Below, one piece after another: positions 8,665 through 17,839 of a DNA stretch of 56,977 bases. The notes under the pieces are model-generated. The model ran no database searches and was not told the DNA's origin. It saw nothing but the letters and a program-made list of their open reading frames with translations. The stretch comes from Streptomyces niphimycinicus (GTDB lineage Bacteria; Actinomycetota; Actinomycetes; Streptomycetales; Streptomycetaceae). The first letter of the stretch is position 1; each line of letters begins with the position of its first letter. The translations under genes were made by a program, and so were the position numbers. The stretch is taken from the NCBI RefSeq assembly GCF_018883605.1, contig NZ_JAHLEM010000082.1:1-56977 (forward strand), in the 5' to 3' direction.

Positions 8665-10016
8665 GCCGTGGCCTCCACGGGACGGTCGGGGACGAGGGCG
8701 GGAAGGGGTTCGACTCGGATCGCGGCCGAGACGACGGTCCCCTCGCCCGGTGCGGATTCGACGGTGAGTGTGCCGCCGAGCTGACGTACGCGGACGCGCA
8801 TCGCCCGCAGCCCGTGTCCGCGTGACCGGTCCGCTCCTGGTGCGGGGACGGTGTCGGTGTCGAAACCGCGGCCGTCATCGGCGATGTCCAGACAGATCTG
8901 GTCGCCCATGCAGGTCAGGGTGAGCGCGGCCCGGCTCGCCCCGGCGTGCTCCCGCACATTGGCCAGCGCGCCCTGGGCGATGCGCAGCAGCGCCGCCGCC
9001 ACCGGCTCGGGCAGCGGCCCGAGGGGGCCGTCGAGATGGAAGTCCACCGTCCGCCCCGCGCCGCTCTCCCGCTCGGCGAGCGCGCCGAGCGCCTGGGCCA
9101 GGGAGCCCTCGGCGAGGTCGGCCGGGGCCAGGTCCTGGACGAACCGGCGGGCCTCGGCGAGGCTGCGGGAGGCGATCTCCGCCGCGTCGCGCATATGGCC
9201 TCGGGCCGCCGCCGGGTCCGTCTCCCAGGTGCGGTCGGCGGCCTGAAGCAGCATCCGCTGGCTGGACAGGCCCTGGGCGAGGGTGTCATGGATCTCCGAG
9301 GACAGCCGCTGGCGCTCGGCCAGGGTTCCGGCCCGCCGCTCGGTCGCGGCCAGATCGCGGCGGGTACGGACCAGATCGTCGATCAGCACCCGCTGCCGCG
9401 CCGACTGGCGCCGCAGATGAATGAGGACGGCGGCGGCCACGGCGGCGATGGCGGGCGGCGCGATCAGCGCGTTGGGGTCGAAGCCGTCGTGCATGAACCG
9501 CAGTTTCGAGGCGACGACGAGCGCGGTGAGCACGGCGGCCAAGGGCACCGCGAACCGGGTGGGCAGCGTGTGCAGACCGGTGAAGAACAGCGGCATGGCG
9601 CACCATGCGGCGCTCGGCGCGAGAACCAGCAGCGCGACCCATGCGGCCAGCACCGCTGTCAGCCAGACCAGATAGCGGCCGGAGGGCCGGCCGCCGTGGC
9701 TCGGTGCGGGCGCCGGCCACCGGCCGGGCAGATAGAGCGCGCCGAAGACGACGAAGAGGGCGACGACCCAGCCGTTCGGCGGGGTGCCGGTGTCCCGGAT
9801 CAGATAGCGGACCAGTGAGGAGCCCAGCAGCAGGAAGAAGGCGATGTGCAGGACCGCCGTCAGCCACCGCTCATCCGGATCGTCCACCCCGTCGGTCCCG
9901 GATCGCCCGGACCATGCCGACCACATCGCGGACCACGGCGCCCACCCTGACCGCCCGTCCGCCCCGTCCGCCCCGTCCGCCCCGACCGCCCCGACCGCCC
10001 CGACCGCCGACCGCAC
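8661..10016 (-). CDS. Sensor histidine kinase (HisKA_3 type)
   Basis: Partner of the NarL-type regulator. Several N-terminal membrane helices (from WLTAVLHIAFFLLLG) form a sensor without an obvious extracellular domain; then the dimerisation/H-box LSSEIHDTLAQGL and an HATPase domain (ANVREHAG, DIADDGRGFD, GHGLRAMRVRV) follow. The frame is open to GTG 10076, but GTG 10016 has a strong GGGAGGGG five bases upstream, giving 451 residues. The chosen start leads straight into a VGAVGAVGADGADGADG tract encoded by 9-bp tandem repeats; a GTG at 9887 would exclude the tract. Signal sensed is unknown. Confidence 0.9.
   Translation of the reverse strand: MRSAVGAVGAVGADGADGADGRSGWAPWSAMWSAWSGRSGTDGVDDPDERWLTAVLHIAFFLLLGSSLVRYLIRDTGTPPNGWVVALFVVFGALYLPGRWPAPAPSHGGRPSGRYLVWLTAVLAAWVALLVLAPSAAWCAMPLFFTGLHTLPTRFAVPLAAVLTALVVASKLRFMHDGFDPNALIAPPAIAAVAAAVLIHLRRQSARQRVLIDDLVRTRRDLAATERRAGTLAERQRLSSEIHDTLAQGLSSQRMLLQAADRTWETDPAAARGHMRDAAEIASRSLAEARRFVQDLAPADLAEGSLAQALGALAERESGAGRTVDFHLDGPLGPLPEPVAAALLRIAQGALANVREHAGASRAALTLTCMGDQICLDIADDGRGFDTDTVPAPGADRSRGHGLRAMRVRVRQLGGTLTVESAPGEGTVVSAAIRVEPLPALVPDRPVEATA
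9955..10008. repeat. 9-bp tandem repeats inside the kinase N-terminus
   Basis: About five to six copies of a 9-bp unit (minus strand GTCGGGGCG, then GACGGGGCG) encode alternating VGA and DGA triplets. Copy-number change by slippage would keep the reading frame. Confidence 0.8.
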
Positions 10017-10274
10017 CTGGGCCCCTCCCTGCTCTCCGGATTCGCACCGGACCTCTCCGGTTCTTCTTGCGTTCACTCCCTCAGCCAGTCCTAACGCGCC
10101 CGGCCGGACCCCGCATCATCCGATCGGTTGATACGGCGTTCACCCGGACCGCGTCCGGACCGGGACCGCTCCGCCGATCCGCGCCGCCGCCACGGCGCCG
10201 AGGCTGGTACCGACAACAGCGACGCGGGAACGCATCGTCCGCCGCGTCCGTACGACGACCATGAGAGAGTCCAC

Positions 10275-11066
10275 ATGCCCGCCAAGAACCTCGGCGTCAA
10301 CCGCTCCGCCCTCGGCCACCGGGTCTCCTACGCGCTGCGCCATCCGCAGCGCGTACCGCGCCATCTGGTCCGTGCCACCCGGGATGCCTGGCTGCGCTAC
10401 CGCTACCCCGACCACGTCGCGTACTACCGCGCGGTGATGCGGTCCGACACCCGCACCAGCCCGGAGGCGGCGGTCGGCAGCCGCAGCCATGAGCGGTGGC
10501 TGGCGCTGGGCGCGATGCAGTTCGACTATCTCCTGGACCACGGGCTGCGGCCGGAACACCGGATGCTGGAGATCGGCTGCGGCAATCTGCGGGCGGGCTG
10601 GCGGTTCATCAGCCATCTGAAGCCGGGCCACTATTACGGCCTCGACATCTCGCCCGAGATCCTCGTGGCCGCCCAGGACACGCTGGTGCGAGAGGGGTTG
10701 CAGGACCGCCGTCCCACCCTCACTCCGGTCCGCGATCTGACGCTGCGCTTTCTGCCCGACGCCCACTTCGACGTGGTGCACGCCCACAGTGTCTTCTCGC
10801 ACTCGCCACTGCCCGTCATCGAGGAGTGCCTGGCCCATGTCGGCCGCGTCATGGCGCCCGGCGGCTGGTTCGACTTCACCTTCGACCGCACCGAGGGCGT
10901 CGAACACCAGGTACTGCGGGAGGACTTCTACTACCGCACCGAGACGCTCATAGCGCTGGCGGAGAAACACGGTCTGGCGGCCCGGTTCATGGCGGACTGG
11001 GAGGAGCTGCCGCACGGTCAGTCGAAGATCCGCATCACCCACCGCGAGGCCGCGCGGACGTCCTGA
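10275..11066 (+). CDS. Class I SAM-dependent methyltransferase
   Basis: 263 residues. The SAM-binding motif I is MLEIGCGNLRAGW, motif II GLDISPEIL, and the post-I/motif IV region FDVVHAHSVFSH followed by MAPGGWFDFTFD. ATG 10275 (MPAKNLGV) is preferred to an upstream in-frame codon because upstream sequence is Arg/Pro-rich and GAGAG precedes it. Substrate unknown. It stands 229 bp upstream of a graspetide precursor on the same strand. It does not look like the PIMT-type methyltransferase usually linked to these peptides, so co-function is only a possibility. Confidence 0.85.
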   Translation: MPAKNLGVNRSALGHRVSYALRHPQRVPRHLVRATRDAWLRYRYPDHVAYYRAVMRSDTRTSPEAAVGSRSHERWLALGAMQFDYLLDHGLRPEHRMLEIGCGNLRAGWRFISHLKPGHYYGLDISPEILVAAQDTLVREGLQDRRPTLTPVRDLTLRFLPDAHFDVVHAHSVFSHSPLPVIEECLAHVGRVMAPGGWFDFTFDRTEGVEHQVLREDFYYRTETLIALAEKHGLAARFMADWEELPHGQSKIRITHREAARTS

Positions 11067-11230
11067 CCCGCCGTTCCTCAGCCGGTGCTCCCCCTGCGGC
11101 GGCCGACTATTCGGTGAAGCAATACCCGAGGCATATGTTGACGCTCAATCGGGCCTTGAGGTTCCACTGGGATCCTGTGACACACTTCATATCGCAACGC
11201 ACAGGACAAAATCGTTGCTAGGGAGTGCCG

Positions 11231-11249
11231 TAGACTTTTAGTACGTACT
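11231..11249 (+). promoter_or_regulatory. Candidate -10 element and palindrome upstream of the graspetide precursor
   Basis: The 11100-11295 gap is clearly more AT-rich than its surroundings. TAGACT at 11231-11236 fits the Streptomyces -10 consensus, and the perfect 10-bp palindrome AGTACGTACT follows at 11240-11249. No good -35 at 17-18 bp was found. The precursor ribosome binding site AAGAGG is at 11284-11289. Confidence 0.35.
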
Positions 11250-11295
11250 GTTGCGTGGTGGATAGACGAATACATGGAGCACCAAGAGGTCACTC

Positions 11296-11487
11296 ATGCA
11301 GCCCTTCGTACTGAAGCACGCAATCCCTGCCGAGCGGTCGTCGGCGAGCGTTCCCTACGCCTATAGCGCCGTCCTGCAGTTGAATGTCCTCTCCGACGGG
11401 CGTCCGGCCATCGCCGACCATGCGGTGCTGCTGGCCACCGGCACCACCACGTCCACAGCGGGTTCCAAGACGCACTTCGACGACTGA
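11296..11487 (+). CDS. tgmA: Graspetide (ATP-grasp-modified RiPP) precursor peptide
   Basis: A 63-residue peptide directly upstream of an ATP-grasp peptide maturase. Residues 1-46 form the leader (MQPFVLKHAIPAE..., PYAYSAVLQLNVLSDGRPA), matching the layout I know for the SAV_5884-type ATP-grasp target family. The C-terminal core from about Thr48 reads TGTTTSTAGSKTHFDD: hydroxyl residues at 48, 50-54, 57 and 59, Lys58, and two acidic acceptors Asp62 and Asp63. The enzyme class joins Thr/Ser or Lys side chains to Asp/Glu as omega-ester or omega-amide rings, so up to two crosslinks are possible. AAGAGG six bases upstream fixes the start. Ring pattern and leader cleavage site are inferred, not seen. 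Confidence 0.85.
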   Translation: MQPFVLKHAIPAERSSASVPYAYSAVLQLNVLSDGRPAIADHAVLLATGTTTSTAGSKTHFDD

Positions 11488-11502
11488 CCTGCGCATACGT
11501 CG

Positions 11503-12441
11503 ATGACGGTACTCATCCTGACCTGTCGCCAGGATGTCACCGCCGACTTGGTGGTGGCGGAGCTGCGCGAACAAGGCGTCCCTCTGGTGCGTTTCGATCC
11601 GGCAGACCTTCCGGATCAGGCCGGGCTGTCGGTCGAATTCGATCGCGGTGACTTCACTGGATATCTGTCGACCGAGGGACGCCTCGTCAGCATCCACGGT
11701 GTGCGGTCCATCTGGGTGCGCAGGCCGGGCCGCCCCGCGGCCCACGCGGCGAATCCGTCGGAGTGGCTGACCGCCGAGTGCGGACAGGCACTCTACGGGA
11801 TGCTCTACGCGACAACGGCCCGCTGGATGAACCATCCAGCGGCCGCCGAACCGGCCCGGCACAAACCCTTCCAGTTGCGGGTCGCCCAGCACAGCGGTTT
11901 CGCCGTGCCCTCGACTCTGGTCACCACCTATCCGCGCGCGGCGCGCGATTTCGCCGTCCAGTGCTCGGACATCGTGGTGAAATCCGCCTCGGGTCCGCCA
12001 ACCGCCGATCCGCCGGTAACGTTGCCTACCACGCGTATCGATCCGGACACAGATTTCTCCGATGTCGCGGCCGGGGCAACCCTTCTTCAGCGGTACATTC
12101 CCAAAGCGGCCGACATCCGGCTGATCTGCGTCGGCAGCGAGTTATTCGCCGCACGCAAGACCGCCGGCTCGGGGCAGGTGGACGGGCGCTTTGGATGTCA
12201 TGGACACCGCTGGGAACCCGTGGATGTGCCCGCCAGAATCGTGCGCTCCGTTCATGAGTACATGGCTCTCACCGGTCTCGCCTACGGGGCCTTCGACTTC
12301 GCCGAGGACGCCGATGGCCTTTGGTGGTTCCTGGAGTGCAACCAGGGCGGCCAATTCGGCTTTGTCGAGCTGGAGACCGGTCAGCCCATCGCCGCGGCGG
12401 TCGCGTCCTGGCTGGCCGGGCCCGGGGCCGCCCACCGGTGA
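11503..12441 (+). CDS. tgmB: ATP-grasp graspetide maturase (macrocyclase)
   Basis: 312-residue ATP-grasp ligase that activates acidic side chains of the precursor as acyl-phosphates and closes omega-ester/amide rings. The N-terminal Rossmann-like start is MTVLILTCRQDVTAD; then come the RimK/MvdD-like features IWVRRPGR, RWMNHPAAAEPARHKPFQL, the Lys in DIVVKSASG, LLQRYIP and DIRLICVGSELFAARK, and the metal-binding end FDFAEDADGLWWFLECNQGGQF. It starts 15 bp after the precursor with no clear ribosome binding site, so translation is probably coupled. Codon 214 is TTA (12142-12144), implying bldA dependence. No PIMT-like methyltransferase or exporter adjoins it. Confidence 0.9.
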   Translation: MTVLILTCRQDVTADLVVAELREQGVPLVRFDPADLPDQAGLSVEFDRGDFTGYLSTEGRLVSIHGVRSIWVRRPGRPAAHAANPSEWLTAECGQALYGMLYATTARWMNHPAAAEPARHKPFQLRVAQHSGFAVPSTLVTTYPRAARDFAVQCSDIVVKSASGPPTADPPVTLPTTRIDPDTDFSDVAAGATLLQRYIPKAADIRLICVGSELFAARKTAGSGQVDGRFGCHGHRWEPVDVPARIVRSVHEYMALTGLAYGAFDFAEDADGLWWFLECNQGGQFGFVELETGQPIAAAVASWLAGPGAAHR

Positions 12442-12685
12442 CGAGCGGGCCGGAGCACCGTGGCTCCGGAGGCGGCGCGGGTGATCACCGAGCCGGCGTG
12501 TTGACGGCGGCCCCGTCCCCGTTCGCGCCGGTCCGGGGCGCCCGCGCGCACCCCCATGTACGGACCGTGACGGCCGGTCTACGCACCGGGGTGGTGCTGC
12601 GCCGGACCGGTCCGCCGGTCGTATGCTGAAGCGAGAGTCTGCGCTACCCAGGGTTTCCCGCCCTCCCTCAGCGCGGGAGGTTCCG

Positions 12686-14518
12686 ATGACCGTCGCCGAC
12701 AGCATCCGCCGCCCGACGGACGCGTCCCGCTATGTGCCGATCGCCGAGCACGGTCTGATCGGCGATCTGCGCACCGCCGCGCTTGTCGATACCCGCGGCA
12801 CCATCGACTGGTACTGCCCGGTCCGGTTCGACGCGCCCAGTGTGTTCGCGTCGATCCTGGACGCCGACCGCGGCGGTTCGTTCCGGCTCACACCGGAGGT
12901 GCCCGCCCGGACGAAGCAGTTCTACTTCCCCGACACCAATATCCTCATCACCCGCTTCTTCGCGGAGGACGGGGTCGCCGAGGTCCAGGACTTCATGCCG
13001 ATCGTGGACGACTCACGCGAGGCGGACCGGCACCGGCTGATCCGCCGGGTGCTGTGCGTACGTGGCTCGCTGCCCTTCAACGCACGGGTGGCGCCCCGGT
13101 TCGACTACGCCCGGCAGTCGCATACGATGCGCGCCGAGGAGGGGCTCACGATCTTCGAATCCCCGGAGCTGTCGCTGGCGCTCACCTCCAGCGTCACCGT
13201 GGAGACCGACGGGGCCGATGTGGTGTCCACGTTCAAGCTGGTCGAGGGCGAGTCCGCGGTCTTCGCGCTCGACCGGATCGGCGGCACGGTGCAGCCGCGG
13301 CACTGCCCGCAGGCGGAGGCGGAGAAGCTGTTCGACGCCACCGTGCGCTACTGGCGGCACTGGCTCTCGCAGTCCCGCTACCGCGGGCGGTGGCGGGAGA
13401 TGGTGCACCGCTCCGCGCTCACCCTCAAGCTGCTCACCTACGCGCCGACCGGCGCCATCGTGGCCGCCCCGACCACCAGCCTGCCCGAGCAGATCGGTGG
13501 CGAGCGCAACTGGGACTACCGCTATGTATGGGTCCGCGATGCCGCGTTCTGCATCTACGCACTGCTGAGGCTGGGCTTCACCCAGGAGGCCGAGGCGTTC
13601 GTCCGGTTCCTGTCCGAGAAGATCAGCTTCGAGGACGGCCCCGGCGGCCCGATGCAGATCATGTACGGCATCGACGGCCGCAGCGAGATCCCCGAGCAGA
13701 CGCTCCCCCACTTGGAGGGCCATCAGGGCTCCGCCCCGGTCCGGGTCGGCAACGGGGCGGTCCATCAGCTCCAGTTGGACATCTACGGAGCGCTGGTGGA
13801 CTCCCTCTATCTCTACGACAAATGGGGGCAGCCGCTGGCCAGCGACCACTGGGACACCGTCAGCGACGCGGTCGGCTGGGTCTGCGACAACTGGGACCGG
13901 CCCGATATGAGCGTCTGGGAGACCCGCGCCGGCCCGCAGTACTTCCTGTACTCGCAGCTCATGTGCTGGGTCGCGATCGAGCGGGCGATGCGCATCGCCC
14001 GCCACCGCGGCCTGCCCGCGGACATGGCCCGCTGGTCGAAGGCGCGCGATGACATCTACCGCCGGATCATGCGCTGCGGCTGGTCGCCGCGGCGGCGCGC
14101 CTTCGTACAGCGCGAGGGCGAGGAGGTGCTCGACGCCTCGGTGCTGATGATGCCGCTGTCCAAGTTCATCTCCCCCACCGACCCCAAATGGCTGTCCACG
14201 CTGGACGCGCTGGGCGAGGAGCTGGTGTCCGATTCGCTGGTCTACCGCTACGACCCCACGGTCAGCCCGGACGGGCTGCGCGGCGCGGAGGGCACCTTCT
14301 CGATCTGCTCGTTCTGGTACGTCGAGGCGCTGTCCCGGGCCGGACGGGTGGACGACGCACGGCTGGCCTTCGAGAAGATGCTCACCTACGCCAACCATGT
14401 CGGGCTGTACGCGGAGGAGATCGGCCGCACCGGTGAGCAGATCGGCAACTTCCCGCAGGCGTTCACCCATCTCGCGCTCATCAGCGCCGCGTTCAACCTG
14501 GACCGGGCCCTGGGCTGA
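12686..14518 (+). CDS. Glycoside hydrolase family 15 (glucoamylase/trehalase-like)
   Basis: 610-residue cytoplasmic protein; no signal peptide. The N-terminal beta domain (YVPIAEHGLIGDLRTAALV, GTIDWYCPVRFDAPSVF) is followed by the (alpha/alpha)6 barrel with NWDYRYVWVRDAAF, EGHQGSAPVRVGNGA and a C-terminal EEIGRTGEQIGNFPQAFTHLAL. This is the architecture of actinobacterial GH15 proteins, some of which are trehalases in mycobacteria and others glucan-acting. GGGAGG six to seven bases before ATG 12686 supports the start; the in-frame extension to 12623 does not look coding. The gap to the graspetide maturase is 244 bp and shows no clear feature. Confidence 0.92.
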   Translation: MTVADSIRRPTDASRYVPIAEHGLIGDLRTAALVDTRGTIDWYCPVRFDAPSVFASILDADRGGSFRLTPEVPARTKQFYFPDTNILITRFFAEDGVAEVQDFMPIVDDSREADRHRLIRRVLCVRGSLPFNARVAPRFDYARQSHTMRAEEGLTIFESPELSLALTSSVTVETDGADVVSTFKLVEGESAVFALDRIGGTVQPRHCPQAEAEKLFDATVRYWRHWLSQSRYRGRWREMVHRSALTLKLLTYAPTGAIVAAPTTSLPEQIGGERNWDYRYVWVRDAAFCIYALLRLGFTQEAEAFVRFLSEKISFEDGPGGPMQIMYGIDGRSEIPEQTLPHLEGHQGSAPVRVGNGAVHQLQLDIYGALVDSLYLYDKWGQPLASDHWDTVSDAVGWVCDNWDRPDMSVWETRAGPQYFLYSQLMCWVAIERAMRIARHRGLPADMARWSKARDDIYRRIMRCGWSPRRRAFVQREGEEVLDASVLMMPLSKFISPTDPKWLSTLDALGEELVSDSLVYRYDPTVSPDGLRGAEGTFSICSFWYVEALSRAGRVDDARLAFEKMLTYANHVGLYAEEIGRTGEQIGNFPQAFTHLALISAAFNLDRALG

Positions 14519-14558
14519 TCACGCGGGCCCGGCCGGCCGCTGGATAGAGTGGTCGGCC

Positions 14559-15839
14559 ATGGGGAACGGGGAGGGGCCGGCCGCCGGGCCGGAACACGGC
14601 GTCCAGGGCAGCACACAGACCGCATGGCCGGCGCCGAGCGCGATCGAGCGGGAGCTGTACGAGGCGAAGATCCGCGGCGACTGGTCGGCGTACTTCGATG
14701 TGCTGGCCCGCGCCGAGCTCTTCGTCGCCGACGCCTACTCCCGCCTTCAGGCGCGCCCCGGGACGGTGCTGTTCACCCCGTACTGGTATCCCCAGGTGCA
14801 GGCCAACTGCCTGCCCATCTTCACCGAGGGCATGCTCCCCGCGCCCCATCCGGAGACCGTCTATCTCTCCTATTCCCTGGGGTGGTTCGCCACGGAGTGG
14901 GAGCCCGGCGATCCGCCGTGGATCGTGGTCAACCCGGGCAGTCCGTGTGAGACGTTCTTCCCGACCTCCCCGGCGCACCGCGCGCTGTGGAGCGGCCACG
15001 CCGAACACGCCGCCGAAGGCCGCGCACACGCGCCCATGGAGCTGCGCGGGCTGCGGGTGGGCGGGCCGACACAGGGCCCGGTGGCCCATGGACTGGCCTG
15101 CGGGGCGCTGCTGTTCGTCAAGAACGGCGAGCTGTGGAACGCGATGGCCTACCACGGTGGCGGATACACCCGTGAGCGGAGCCGGCTCAAGGAGTGGTGG
15201 GGCATCACCGGCCGGGAGGAGTGGCAGCGTATCCAGGAGCTGCTGCTGGGTGCCGAAATGATCAGCGGTGTCTGGGAGTTCGCGCTCGGGGTGCGCAGCA
15301 CCCTGGCCCTGGACTTCGCCGGCCCGGTCGGGGTGGACCACTGGCGGACGGTGGCCGAGCGGGTGCTGCGGCGCACCGCCGCCGAGCCCGGCGAGGTCCG
15401 GATCACCCCCGACGGGGTCACCAAGGCGGAGCCCCGGGACAGCGCGGAGGTGGAGGCCCAGGTGGCGGGCGTGCAGCGGCTCATCGGCCGGATCGCCCGC
15501 TATGAGGCCCGGTTCCGCGCGGACGGACTGCTCGCCGAGGGCAAGTTCGTCCGCACGGTGGAGGCGTGGGACTACGGGCGGGCCTCGGGAATGGCCCGCT
15601 GGGGGCTCGCCGCTCGGTTCTGCTCCCTCGACGAGGCCGAGCGCGCGGTGCTGCGCGCGGGACGGTCGGCGCAGGCCAACTACCGCTCCTGGGAGGAGTT
15701 CTCCGCCGCGTACATCCTCGGGCGGTGTCTCCACTTCGACGACGAGGAGTTCGGCGAGTGGTACGAGGACATGCTCACCGCGCACCGCATCCTCACCACC
15801 GATCCCGAGAGCCCCTGGCTCACCCTTCCCTGGAAGTGA
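14559..15839 (+). CDS. DUF1266 domain protein
   Basis: 426 residues, unknown function. The C-terminal third (WDYGRASGMARWGLAARFC, SWEEFSAAYILGRCLHFDDEEF) matches DUF1266, a helical domain found in bacterial proteins often near polymorphic-toxin or secretion loci. The N-terminal half (TVLFTPYWYPQVQANCLPIFTEG) resembles an SseB-like beta domain. The start at ATG 14559 leaves an acidic/proline linker before the domain. It begins 40 bp after the GH15 stop, so the two could share a transcript, but no functional link is evident. Confidence 0.75.
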   Translation: MGNGEGPAAGPEHGVQGSTQTAWPAPSAIERELYEAKIRGDWSAYFDVLARAELFVADAYSRLQARPGTVLFTPYWYPQVQANCLPIFTEGMLPAPHPETVYLSYSLGWFATEWEPGDPPWIVVNPGSPCETFFPTSPAHRALWSGHAEHAAEGRAHAPMELRGLRVGGPTQGPVAHGLACGALLFVKNGELWNAMAYHGGGYTRERSRLKEWWGITGREEWQRIQELLLGAEMISGVWEFALGVRSTLALDFAGPVGVDHWRTVAERVLRRTAAEPGEVRITPDGVTKAEPRDSAEVEAQVAGVQRLIGRIARYEARFRADGLLAEGKFVRTVEAWDYGRASGMARWGLAARFCSLDEAERAVLRAGRSAQANYRSWEEFSAAYILGRCLHFDDEEFGEWYEDMLTAHRILTTDPESPWLTLPWK

Positions 15840-15857
15840 TCCCGGCGGGACCGGGCG

Positions 15858-17839
<1,982 letters not shown>

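Noticed and set aside
10275..11066. Methyltransferase as the standard third gene of the graspetide cluster
   Set aside because: It lacks the PIMT-like architecture of those enzymes and is separated by 229 bp with its own promoter-like region; kept only as a possible associate.
12623..12685. Longer N-terminus for the GH15 enzyme
   Set aside because: The extension has no conserved sequence, whereas ATG 12686 has a strong ribosome binding site and starts right at the conserved domain.
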